Notes under the pieces: model-generated
What the model was told of the DNA's origin: nothing
The model's database searches: none
The model's input: only the letters and a program-made list of their open reading frames with translations
Made by a program: the position numbers and the translations under genes
Shown: piece by piece, positions 57,101-64,000 of the stretch
How positions within the stretch are numbered: position 1 is the first letter of the stretch
How the letters are laid out: the number at the start of each line of letters is the position of its first letter
From: Congeria kusceri
Taxonomy: Eukaryota > Mollusca > Bivalvia > Myida > Dreissenidae
Reading direction: 5' to 3'
Assembly: GCA_027627225.1 (NCBI GenBank)
Contig: CM051032.1
Span: forward strand, 64,707,137-64,771,136
Length of the DNA: 64,000 bases

Positions 57101-58172
57101 TAGCTAGTGGGAAAAATTCTTTGTTGTGGAACTTAAAAATGAAATCCACAAAAAATTAGTGTCGAATATTAATGGGTTTTGCAGTAAATGCGAGTTGTAA
57201 TTTAAATCTATTATGTGCCACCTGTAGTCCTAGCAGTTTCAAAAGTTAAAGTACCTGTGTCTTTATTTCTGTAGATATAAATATATGTACATTTCAGGTC
57301 TCATGGTCTCAAATCGTGAATGAAATTCATTTTGGATGAGATCTTTAATACAGTCATGAATTAGACAATTGACTAGGATCTGACACAAGTTGTCATTTCA
57401 TACCATAATTTATTAAACAAGTTCAGGAATTTCGTTAGAAAGCGAGCCTTGTTAGTAAGCAAGCCTTTGGCGAGCTTACTAACGAATTTCCTGGCAGAGT
57501 TTAATAAAATATGGTATGAAATGACAACGAGTGTCAGATCTTTTTATCACATGCTTTTAAACGAAATAAAATCCTTCTAATTTTACCAAAATAAGTTGGT
57601 AAATTCTCAAAGTTGTGTACTGACGTGACGTCATTTCATGTTGACGACGTCATTTCACCAAAATAACGTCATGCCATTGGTCAGTCAAAGAAATATGTAG
57701 CCAATGAAAACGCTCAGAACGTTATCTTACACATGTGTAAGATAGAGATATTCGTAATGGTTGTATTACACGGGAAACAAGGCATAGCATGTGATAAATA
57801 TTAGTTTCCGTACACGATCCGAGTTAAATCGATGAAAGAGTATCCCACTAAACTACAGTTATGCTATCGTTCAAATTGTCAAACACGGACTAAACATAGG
57901 ATAAATATAGGAAACAATTTGAGCACGTAATTTATGCTAATAGAGATCACGAGTATCAGGTTAATGTTTGCGAGCTTTATCGATACGTACCAGGAGCACT
58001 TCGATAATGTTTGAATTGCATTGTTTTATTTCAGATCTTGAAGAATGATCCGTTACTTGCGAGAGAGAGGAAACTGTTCACATATTTCTTCAACAATCCG
58101 GCCAAACTTAACCAGACATTTGAAGAAATCACGTCACGATTGCAGGCAACAGCGCAAATGGAGAAATCATGA
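41972..58172 (+). CDS. HAUS3: HAUS augmin-like complex subunit 3 (13 coding exons, complete)
   Basis: HAUS3 is a coiled-coil subunit of the eight-protein augmin complex, which recruits gamma-tubulin to the sides of spindle microtubules for branching nucleation. Coding exons: 41972-42147, 43238-43351, 46249-46332, 46628-46739, 47741-48022, 48606-48748, 49870-50004, 51364-51547, 53913-54065, 54797-54893, 55607-55754, 56590-56767, 58035-58172. All have AG/GT borders and agreeing phases; the sum is 1944 nt, or 647 residues plus stop (human protein about 603). Family marks: N-terminal FVETL-like LVETLKTLGYPGAGTL with LDWMFEGEE and LHWFCESL, then TKKQFFQGI, then GDYNLKLARQDYFTANQ, then TRLYHML-like and C-terminal charged coils. 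The 5'UTR exon acceptor is at 41955; ATG 41972 opens the conserved N-terminus. A polyadenylation signal lies at 58369. Confidence 0.95.
42326..42570. mobile_element. Palindromic MITE copy 6
   Basis: Ends atgaggggtgtcgtgggaaa and cccacgacacgcctcacat. The right-hand hairpin has lost one arm. HAUS3 intron 1. Confidence 0.88.
42820..43150. mobile_element. Short AT-rich element, cagtgttttttcc ends
   Basis: The left cagtgttttttccttctac and gggtctggtaaacagaccc lie opposite accggacccattcccaaagc and agtgaaaaaaatggctgg on the right. It lies in HAUS3 intron 1, about 90 bp before exon 2. Confidence 0.55.
43238..43351 (+). CDS. HAUS3: HAUS3 coding exon 2
   Basis: The acceptor is GTTTACAG. It reads YKSLAQSGGVVLKGRQLEEA, then LSSLDYSCDKEISEEQL. 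This corresponds to the SGxxxLEG...LEEAL region of the family. Donor GTATGT, phase 2 in and out. Confidence 0.92.
43600..45465. repeat. Tandem-unit repeat element, about eight units of 150-180 bp
   Basis: It starts tttagctcgatttttcaaag and ends gttcttcggcagctcttgtt. Units contain ggtcaaggtcactgttacta, an aaaacggtttccgctcaa step, cattgagatattttaatgaa and gacctcgcttgggattgcat. The minus-strand open frames (DLDPTHPICNPKRGL repeats) are repeat by-products. HAUS3 intron 2. Confidence 0.85.
46249..46332 (+). CDS. HAUS3: HAUS3 coding exon 3, coiled coil
   Basis: The acceptor is CTCTTCAG. It reads REVEQLENSLSHYQKQKTR, then LAKCRNQL, a heptad-like start of the first coiled coil. Donor GTACTG, phase 2 in and out. 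Confidence 0.92.
46628..46739 (+). CDS. HAUS3: HAUS3 coding exon 4, coiled coil
   Basis: The acceptor is TTTGCAG. It reads NHQMNLSHRLSKLDHLKGK, then VEQDYKTALGQTHTHNTQ. Donor GTATGT, phase 0 out. Confidence 0.92.
47096..47345. mobile_element. Palindromic MITE copy 7 (right end truncated)
   Basis: The left end atgaggcgcatcgtggaaaa is present; the right end stops at gcattaagtctggc without the terminal cacgacgcctc. HAUS3 intron 4. Confidence 0.85.
47395..47712. mobile_element. CAGTGTTTTTT MITE, truncated copy
   Basis: Internal matches include aaattcccctcataattttt, caaaaatctgagaaaaattg and ccaccttcccctaaaac; the left end is missing. It abuts the polypyrimidine tract of HAUS3 exon 5. Confidence 0.7.
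47741..48022 (+). CDS. HAUS3: HAUS3 coding exon 5
   Basis: A 282-nt phase 0-0 exon. It begins LNETMDKICKSVGSLSALC and ends YTTQLTTFTKKQFFQ before GTTATT. The F-T-K-K-Q-F-F-Q block is a HAUS3 hallmark that continues as GI in the next exon. The downstream palindromic MITE starts only 18 nt after the donor. Confidence 0.93.
48040..48187. mobile_element. Palindromic MITE copy 8 (short)
   Basis: About 148 bp with both termini (atgaggcgtgtcgtgggaaa, cccgcgacatggctcat) and one hairpin. It begins 18 bp after the 5' splice site of HAUS3 exon 5. Confidence 0.88.
48341..48565 (+). repeat. Three imperfect copies of the HAUS3 exon 6 acceptor region
   Basis: ctgcag followed by g/tgtattgcggagatg occurs at 48341-48361 and 48540-48559, with a weaker ctgcagggtatttcagag at 48457-48474. 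The real junction at 48600-48617 has the same bases. Copy 3 includes ctgtattgctgccccctgca, matching the true polypyrimidine tract. Confidence 0.85.
48606..48748 (+). CDS. HAUS3: HAUS3 coding exon 6
   Basis: The acceptor is CCCCCTGCAG. It reads GIAEMTSCGADSRFEILEVS, then an acidic stretch and CKELARLQKL. It completes the QFFQGI hallmark. Donor GTAGGT, phase 2 out. Three imperfect copies of its acceptor and first codons lie upstream in the intron (48341-48565). Confidence 0.92.
48903..49550. mobile_element. Palindromic MITE copy 9, split by a nested element
   Basis: The left part (gaaaaccgggcttaatgc) stops at about 48952 in a truncated hairpin. The right part resumes at about 49402 (aatccgggccgacactttcc) and ends cccacgacatgcctc. 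The interval 48952-49401 is another element with tactgtagaa and ttctacagta ends. Confidence 0.75.
48952..49401. mobile_element. About 450-bp element nested in MITE copy 9
   Basis: Ends tactgtagaatgctttaaat and ataaaaccagttctacagta give inverted tactgtagaa. Subterminal ttcgcgagga occurs at both sides. HAUS3 intron 6. Confidence 0.65.
49870..50004 (+). CDS. HAUS3: HAUS3 coding exon 7, coiled coil
   Basis: The acceptor is GTTGTAG. It reads YVKSESDRIKATCEMQRLKG, then QLDSAKGVLSALDSG. Donor AACAA|GTACGA, phase 2 in and out. Confidence 0.9.
50985..51125. repeat. Interspersed repeat, copy 2
   Basis: Shares ttcaaaagatattcaacatt, ggggcagcaagggg and aaaaaggagcagggtgcag with 3650-3790. HAUS3 intron 7. 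Confidence 0.6.
51364..51547 (+). CDS. HAUS3: HAUS3 coding exon 8 with the central conserved block
   Basis: The acceptor is GTTATTCAG. It reads DQLDKLRASQKSAQQEFSAL, then IQECREAKVIRVLTGDYNLK and LARQDYFTANQDK. The G-D-Y/F-N/D-L-x-L/I-A-R/K-Q-D-Y-F/Y-x-A block is conserved in HAUS3 homologues. Donor GTAAAT, phase 0. Confidence 0.95.
51729..52490. mobile_element. 762-bp hAT-type element with target duplication
   Basis: Ends cagagcaacagataagg and cttatctggagctctg are imperfect inverses. The flanking catcatt (51722-51728 and 52491-52497) is a direct duplication of 7 bp or more. Inside are three aaagggtattttaccccc-type steps. No transposase. Confidence 0.75.
52505..53080. repeat. Tandem-unit repeat, about 175-bp units, three copies
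   Basis: Units share ttggttaaagtttatattca, aaagtcttatgacttgaaaa and acctttgtcatccactccag. HAUS3 intron 8. Confidence 0.75.
53262..53516. mobile_element. Palindromic MITE copy 10
   Basis: Ends gtgtcgtggcaaaaccggac and attcccacgacacgccac, with both hairpins close to perfect. HAUS3 intron 8. Confidence 0.9.
53913..54065 (+). CDS. HAUS3: HAUS3 coding exon 9
   Basis: The acceptor is GATTTACAG. It reads VITQLIVQRSRNEFVTMALE, then LELRQHREIHHILTSLFSQL. This is the Q-L-I-x-Q...ELRQHR helix of the family. Donor GTATGT; phase 0-0, 51 codons. Confidence 0.93.
54210..54780. repeat. About 37-bp minisatellite, roughly 15 degenerate copies
   Basis: Units read tgaaacatatcaaatttcaa, then cagtaactgcaatat. 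Copies decay toward both ends. It fills most of the intron between HAUS3 exons 9 and 10, ending about 15 bp before the exon 10 acceptor. Confidence 0.85.
54797..54893 (+). CDS. HAUS3: HAUS3 coding exon 10
   Basis: The acceptor is TTTGCTGTAG. It reads HVMADSSLTPARHKRETIDS, then RDKSTARLYHML. It corresponds to the NTIDxxDxxxxRLY-Q/H-x-L block of other HAUS3 proteins. Donor GTAAAA, phase 1 out. Confidence 0.92.
55607..55754 (+). CDS. HAUS3: HAUS3 coding exon 11
   Basis: The acceptor is TGTTTTTAG. It reads DDSVETTGRQLFLTYDTLVE, then NAGQLQKRHSQLHRTLES. It is matched to the family's LFLTxxxL segment. Donor GTACGT, phase 2 out. Confidence 0.92.
55891..56318. repeat. 25-bp minisatellite, about 17 copies
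   Basis: Near-perfect units of tttgtggtatacatactggt plus attcc. The unit has no stop codon in most frames of both strands, which creates several long overlapping open frames that are not genes. HAUS3 intron 11. Confidence 0.95.
56590..56767 (+). CDS. HAUS3: HAUS3 coding exon 12, coiled coil
   Basis: The acceptor is TATTTCCCAG. It reads EASVKECESLIYAESSTSSG, then TPPLTPRPIQQAMIQLREM and LSQLEKNILDLVKDIDQKKK. Donor GTAGTT, phase 0. The preceding intron holds the 25-bp minisatellite. Confidence 0.92.
56815..57061. mobile_element. Palindromic MITE copy 11
   Basis: Ends gctgtgtcgtgtgaaaacca and ttttcccacgccacgccac. The second hairpin is partly deleted. HAUS3 intron 12. Confidence 0.88.
57330..57800. 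repeat. Probable MITE or palindrome in the last HAUS3 intron
   Basis: gacacaagttgtcatttcat and atgaaatgacaacgagtgtc are inverted. Between them aatttcgttagaaagcgagc and gcgagcttactaacgaattt form a second inverted pair. No coding sequence. Confidence 0.55.
58035..58172 (+). CDS. HAUS3: HAUS3 last coding exon
   Basis: The acceptor is TTTATTTCAG. It reads ILKNDPLLARERKLFTYFFN, then NPAKLNQTFEEITSRLQAT and QMEKS, then TGA at 58170-58172. The L-x-R-E-R-x-L/F-x-x-Y-F-F pattern is the conserved HAUS3 C-terminus. Confidence 0.94.
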   Translation: MLKNDPLLARERKLFTYFFNNPAKLNQTFEEITSRLQATAQMEKS

Positions 58173-58390
58173 GAAATTATAAAGACGGATTTGTTTTGTT
58201 AATATTTAGTCACAGTTTAATTAACACCCATTTCATTCTGAAGGGTCATCAGGACAGATACTCTGAATATCTGGACTGCTTATCAGAGGTTTATCAGATG
58301 TTCCAATATACTTGGAAATACGTATATGTTAGACAATCTATTTTCATAATGGATAAATTTTTAGACTAAATAAAGTATACATATTTGGAA
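58173..58390 (+). terminator. HAUS3: HAUS3 3'UTR with polyadenylation signal
   Basis: About 200 nt of AT-rich sequence follow the stop codon, with AATAAA at 58369-58374. A second AATAAA-like signal at about 58653 could give a longer form. No repeat is recognised in this interval. Confidence 0.65.
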
Positions 58391-58399
58391 AGATTATCA

Positions 58400-59370
58400 A
58401 TTACTGTACACACTCGTATAAGTTTTAATGTGGAGAATTAAAGAAAAAGACTAATTTCAAGCAAAAAACATTGATGATGCACTTGCTAAAAGAAAATATT
58501 TTCTGAAATTGGCAACCATTGTTGCCATTTTTCAGGTATAAACTATTGTTCTAGCTTGGTAATGTCAATGTATGAATTAAAGCAAATTTTAATCTGCATT
58601 CAGTGCTGTAAAAATCATGGAAAATCAGAATTGCTATATTCAGTTATAGCCAAATAAAGTTTGTGTGGTGAATTAAACAAATGGCAGGTAAACTTGGAAT
58701 TTCCATTATGTAACATTTTGTGGGCTATTAAATTGCATTTATTAGTACAAAACAGTTTATTTTTACTCAATCCAACAATCATTATTATGTGTCACATAAT
58801 AAATCAAAGATAATTAAGTGTACATTGTTAAAAGCCACGTTTTCACAACCAGTAACACTTGCTTTCTGTTTCCACCCAGGGGGGCCATAAAATGTTCCAT
58901 AACAGATGCCCAGGGGCTATAAATCCACAGCTGTATACACAGAAGGGTGCTCCACAAGCTGCTGATTGGAATGATATGCAATTTGTTATCCTTTGGTTAA
59001 GTGGGGAGAGTAACGGAATAAAAGAGATTGCGCATAGAAATGATTTTCCAGATCATTCTAATTTACTTCTGTTTTGTCAAACATAAATAATTGTTTATAC
59101 ATTATTAATTTTAACATGCGACTAAAACAATATTCATAATAAAGGGAATTTAATTCTCTTTCAGAAAAGTATAACTTTATACTACTTAATATGCAATATA
59201 AGCCATACATTTAAACAAAAACAATACCCATACAGAGAAAACTGCTGACATAAACCAAAAGGTGTATCCAGAATACAAGGGTAAAACACCTAAAGGTGTA
59301 TCCAGAATGAAATGGATTAACAGTGTATTATACAGATGTTTAGGCATTCAGTGTAATAAAATTATTATAA
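58400..59370. other. Intergenic stretch downstream of HAUS3, nothing recognised
   Basis: AT-rich, without a spliced or conserved coding signal. The 75-codon plus-strand open frame at 58859-59086 matches no family I know. A short direct repeat (cctaaaggtgtatccagaat) occurs near 59250-59310. Confidence 0.5.
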
Positions 59371-60604
59371 TAACAAGGCTTTGATAGTATTGCAAGCAAT
59401 ACAGGAGTCTCCTACGGGTAAAAACCCCTACTAATTAAACATTGTGCAATACCATCAAATCGCCCTTTATCTGTAGATGTACGAACTTTCATATTCAATC
59501 CCATTTGTCACTGCAGTATTAAGTTGTTTTTTCTATTTACTAACATTGACCAGACATTCGAGTTACTTTTTGAGTTATTGCAGTACTAAACTGACAGAGG
59601 GCTATCATATAGTCCATTCTGTGTACCAAGTTTCATGATAATATGTTATGTTCTTTTCGAATTATTACAGTATTAAGTTTATTTCTTTTTAAGTAAGTCT
59701 CGTGACCTTTGACCTCTGGTGAAAAATAAAGGGTCGTGTACAATCCTCACCTTGCTCTTTCTATGTATACAAAGTTTCATCAAAGGATCTTCAGTACTTT
59801 TTTGAGTTATTGCAGGATCCAGGTTTTGGGGACGGGACAGACAGACAGACAGACACACACAGACGGAGGGCAAACCCCTAGTCCAATCTGTGTACCGAGT
59901 TTCATGATCATATCTTATGCACTTTTCAAAATATAACAGTATTAAGTTTATTTCAATTTTTAGTAACAGTCACGTGACCTTTGAAATCTGGTGAAAAATA
60001 AAAGGTCGTGCATAATTCTCACACTGCTGTTGCTATGTATACAAAGTTTCATCAAAGTGTCTTCAGTACTTTCTGAGTTATCACAGGATCCAGGTTTTGG
60101 GGACGGACGGACAGACAGACATAAGGACGAACAGACAGAACGACACAGACAGATGGCCAACCTATAGTTCAATATCTGTACCAAGTTTCATGGTCATATC
60201 TTATGTCCATTTCGAATTATTACAGTATTTAGTTTATTTTTAGTAACAGTCACGTGAACTTTGACCTCTGGTGAAAAACAAAGGTCGTGCTCAATCCTCA
60301 AATTGCCACATTGCCGTTTATATGTATACCCAGTTTCATCGAAATAAGTTCAGTACTTTTTTAGTTATCGCAGGATCCAGTTTGTTTTAGTTTATTTATA
60401 TTTTTAGTCACAGTCACGTGACCTTTAACCTCTGGTAAAAAATAAAAGGTCGTGCATAATACTCGCATTGCCGTTTATATGTATACCAAGTTTCATAGAA
60501 GTATCTTCGGTACTTTTTGAGTTATCGCAGGAACAATATTTTGTGGACGGACGGAGGGCAAACCTATAGTCCCCTCCGGTGAAATACTGGTAGGGGACTA
60601 ACAA
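59371..60604. mobile_element. 1.2-kb non-coding element with about 300-bp internal units, copy 2
   Basis: Same start (ggctttgatagtattgcaag), same internal units and same terminal hairpin (cccctccggtgaaatactgg) as 7077-8204. No protein is encoded; the open frames come from the gacagacagac runs. Confidence 0.85.
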
Positions 60605-60738
60605 GAATGCAGCAGTGAGTGTAACAATCACTATGAATTTATTGCAAAACATTTTAATTACAGTTTTTCTCTTGCCTTGCCCATTTTAACAATGACCGAC
60701 ATCAGTAAGTTCTTGTTAGCTACCCATGCTCTTTGAAG

Positions 60739-60982
60739 CCAGATATGCTCTAATGCCGAATCAAATGTGGTCTAAGTAAGTTTAAGTGTTTGTCAGAAAC
60801 CATATATGCTCTAATGCCGAATCAAATGTGGTCCAAGTAAGTTTAAGTGTTTGTCAGAAACCAGATATACTCTAATGCTGAATCAAATGTGGTCTAAGTA
60901 AGTTTAAGTGTTTGTCAGAAACCAGATATGCTCTAATGCCGAATCAAATGTGTTCTCAGTAAGTTTAAGTGTTTGTCAGTGT
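60739..60982. repeat. 61-bp minisatellite, 4 copies
   Basis: Units read ccagatatgctctaatgccg, then aatcaaatgtggtctaagta and agtttaagtgtttgtcagaa. Copies differ by one to three bases. Confidence 0.92.
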
Positions 60983-61489
60983 GTTTTGACGTAGATCAAA
61001 GAGCTAAAATAAAATTACCGAAAGAAATATCGGGGCCGATACTGGATTGTTACAGACATGTTTTAAACAGGTAGGTATACACATGATGGTTCCAGAATTT
61101 GATTTAAATTTGGACAAGTGACTTGTTTGCAGGCAATGAACAAGTATTTTGACTGTATCGTTTGTATCTACATGCATGGGGTGAGATAAACTGAATAGTA
61201 CATGTAGGCAAGTGTTGAATTTCCTCACTCCTGCTTTTACGTTGATAAGACATCTGAAGTGTATAATGTTGATAAAGTATCAGTATTTGACTAAACAGCC
61301 TTGATTTAATTGGAGAAAAACAACAAAATTAAATTCATTAAAATTTTATGATTATGGCAACTTTGTTGACCATAATAAAGCTGCCATTACAACATGCATT
61401 TATTGCAACATGCATTCATTTGTCTATCAACAAAACAAAAACATTATGGTTATGAAGGTTGTTCTGACTACTGTCAGAAAAAAGGGTGC

Positions 61490-62545
61490 TGTTTTAATTC
61501 AATATATATATAAAGGTTGCTCACGTGAGTTTAATAAATCATAATGGCTTGTAAAACTTAAATTGCGTGTTCATAGATGTTTGAAGTAAACGGACATCAA
61601 CGACTGACCATGTTTTTTTCGCGAAAACAATAATTTAAAGGTAGATAATTACCCCAGGAACATTCCTGTAAACAAATTTATTTCTAAATCCAGCCAGATT
61701 CAGACAAGATTTTCAGTTTTCAATAAAGCCATTTAAGGAAAACTGCACCGCCACTGGCAGCCATGTTTTTGAAAGAATCAAAATGATTTGAAGGAATTAA
61801 GTAAATGGTCACACAAGGAACATTTCTGAGAAAACTAGGGATTGGACAAAAGATCTTGCTGGATTTAATTAACAAATTTTATTGGCTGACAACAGACTTT
61901 TGAATGGCTATCCAGAGAGTAATTATTATCTGTTGTTCCACAAGTCAACCGTTCAGATGTCACTTATGGACAATAAACAAGTGCACGTCTTGTGCAAACA
62001 CTACCCTTGCCAGTTATGAAAATCACGCATCTTGTTGTGTAATGCGTCATATTCCTGCCTCCCACAAACTGTACAAAATTCTTTGCAAAGCGGACTGACC
62101 CCTACCAATTATCAAAACCAGTATCTCGTTAATTGAACTTGATAGGCATATGTTGTAAAAATGATACACTGCCTCTCGCTAAGCAGAAAATGATCCCCAT
62201 TAACTTTGCCAACTGACTAAAGGAAACGGACAAAAATGTATATCATTTTCTGCTAATTACACAGTTATGAAAATAAAATATTTGTATTTTTATATTCGAC
62301 TTTATGCGGTCCCATCCCTAGTGAAAACTTTTTTGAAATCCAGCTAGTGGTTTCTGACAAGCTTTTTAAGTTCCTTATTTGTTAAAGGACCATCTCAGGA
62401 ACATTCCTGCCAAAGTTTGGATAAAATCTGCAAAGCGGTTTTAGAGAAGTTGTTTTAGTAAATTGTTGACTATGACAACATAGGACGAATGCGACTGACC
62501 AGAATAGCTCACCCTTGAGCACTTTGTGCTCAGGTTAGCTGATAA
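61490..62545. repeat. Probable interspersed element with an agcactttgtgctc hairpin end
   Basis: Repeated motifs (ggaacattcctg, aagtaaatggtcacacaagg) and the terminal tagctcacccttgagcactt then tgtgctcaggttagct form a hairpin end seen in other mollusc repeats. Borders are approximate. No gene. Confidence 0.45.
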
Positions 62546-63196
62546 AAACATGAAAGTCTGCATTTAAAAAAAAAAATAGGACAGATGTATTTCATTTTCA
62601 ACATTCATGAGTAAAAACTTGTACATGCATATTATTAACCAAGCAATAGAGACCATCAAACAGAAAAACAGAATTAATCTGACAAATTAATTTTTAAATA
62701 CCAATAATACAGAACTATTTGTAAACACATGAAAATAGTTGCTAGATTAGTTTTTACAGGCACGAAATATGTAGAGTTTTTGAAGAATGGTTTTCGTTTA
62801 AAATTCATGCACTTGTTTACTTGATAAAGAAACAAAGCAAGTCCTAGGGCCAACGTATGGACATGTAGTATTTCCTTGACAATCAGATTGGGATGTGATG
62901 AACAATTTAAAATGATCTTTGAATATCAGCAAAACCATTTATACTTGTCGCCATGAGCCAAATTTTGACTGTAAAAAGCTTAAAGAAAAATTTGTTGGCG
63001 TGGCAACTTAAATATGTGGTTCGTTCCATGAAATCCACGAAAATTAAGTGTCACAGGAATATTAATGGGTAAATAAACAAAAAAGACAAGAAGAAAATGC
63101 AGGGAAAGATACTGGCTAAAATGCATGTATTCACATGTGCATGTATGGGGTGAGGTAAATTGAATTCTACGCGTAGGTTAGTGCTGAATACTAGTA
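62546..63196. other. Intergenic stretch, nothing recognised
   Basis: AT-rich sequence without convincing open frames, inverted ends or conserved motifs. Confidence 0.5.
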
Positions 63197-63900
63197 TAGG
63201 GTTGGGCTGATACGCTCATTGCCCGATACGATACATATCGATAATGAGGGCGGGCTGCCAATGCGATATTTTATGATACAATACAACCATATGATACTGA
63301 CAGTTATTTAAATATCTTATTTATTAATATCACAGTTGGATATTGTTTGTTTATAGTTAATACTGTCTTCAAATATGATTCATGTTAAAGTCAAAATGAA
63401 GTGACGCACTAATTATTGAAATGTTATTCAATATCCTTGATCAGTAAAGTCAAAAACACTGTTTTATTTTACCGTATGCACCTTATAAAAAACAGAATAT
63501 TGTAAATGAACAGAACTGAATATGCTCAAAGTTTCACGTATTCAATTGTTTATGTTGTGTTTCAAAAGCTCAAATATGTCCACCGTATCTGGAGTTAAAC
63601 GTAACATTTTTCATCTTGCATCTTGATAGTACCGATATTATCAAAGCAAGTTCTTAATGACGTTCTGACTGATCTACTAGTAGCCCTCCTAACAGCCAAT
63701 AACAGCGTGTTTTACATACTATGTTAATGTTTGAGAAAAGACAAAACCGTCGAATATAACTTAATATGAAACTTAACTGGATGTCGTGCAGACACTGTTA
63801 CTTTGAAAATATTCATATTTTTATTGGATGTATCAATACATATTGGGAGCAGTGCGTATCGGTATAATATATAGATATTCACCGTATCATCCCAACCCTA
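63197..63900. mobile_element. 704-bp MITE with tagggttggg ends
   Basis: Left tagggttgggctgatacg and right cgtatcatcccaaccctag are inverted, about 17 bp with few mismatches. Subterminal gatacgatacatatcgat and tatcggtata blocks are present. No transposase; no clear target duplication. Confidence 0.7.
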
Positions 63901-63903
63901 GTC

Positions 63904-64000
63904 AAGTGTTTTTTTAGGGCCAATTCACGGCCGAAATTCGGCCCCATTCCCCTGCTTAAAAGGTATATATTTTACCCCCATATCTAGCTTAAAATTTCCC
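63904..64000. mobile_element. CAGTGTTTTTT MITE fragment at the window edge
   Basis: aagtgtttttttagggccaa, cggccccattcccctgctta and aaaggtatatattttacccc match the left end of the family seen at 16085 and 39052. It runs off the window. Confidence 0.8.

Noticed and set aside
58859..59086. 75-codon open frame downstream of HAUS3
   Set aside because: No family resemblance, no splice or promoter context, and normal length for chance in this region.

Overview
This window is animal nuclear DNA: AT-rich, intron-rich and crowded with mobile elements. The palindromic GATTAGCCTGTGC repeat family and the tRNA-headed SINEs suggest a bivalve mollusc, and the palindrome family is one I associate with dreissenid mussels. 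That species-level guess is an inference. Only two genes can be supported, and both act at mitosis.

The left half (about 0.8-28.8 kb, minus strand) carries CENPC, the inner-kinetochore scaffold CENP-C. I rebuilt its exons by hand from splice sites, and every junction keeps frame. The diagnostic CENP-C motif is at 3354-3464. The start of the C-terminal cupin is at about 761-940, and its end lies left of the window. Two very large, low-complexity acidic/basic exons (10152-12180 and 8232-9490) form the middle. The N-terminal KMN-binding-type module (core GRRTGKN...FENFDDY) occurs three times: one divergent copy (A: 21789-21883, 16944-17032, 14854-14918) and two copies (B and C) inside a 3245-bp, almost identical tandem duplication (22361-25605 and 25606-28850). 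Every module is a phase 0-0 cassette, so the array could be spliced in frame into a CENP-C with several N-termini.

The right half (41956-58390, plus strand) carries HAUS3, subunit 3 of the augmin complex. It has thirteen coding exons encoding about 647 residues, ending at a TGA followed by AATAAA. The two genes are head to head. A candidate shared promoter at about 35.03-35.22 kb has two opposed CCAAT boxes and a good 5' splice donor facing HAUS3.

The rest is introns and intergenic DNA filled with transposon debris: eleven copies of a palindromic MITE, two SINEs, several hAT-like elements (two with target-site duplications), a CAGTGTTTTTT-type MITE with nested insertions, four kinds of 130-300 bp tandem-unit elements, and many minisatellites. 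Two minisatellite-like duplications touch splice sites: an array of 5' donor motifs beside CENPC module A, and repeated 3' acceptor copies before HAUS3 exon 6. No transposase, viral gene, CRISPR array or functional tRNA gene was identified.
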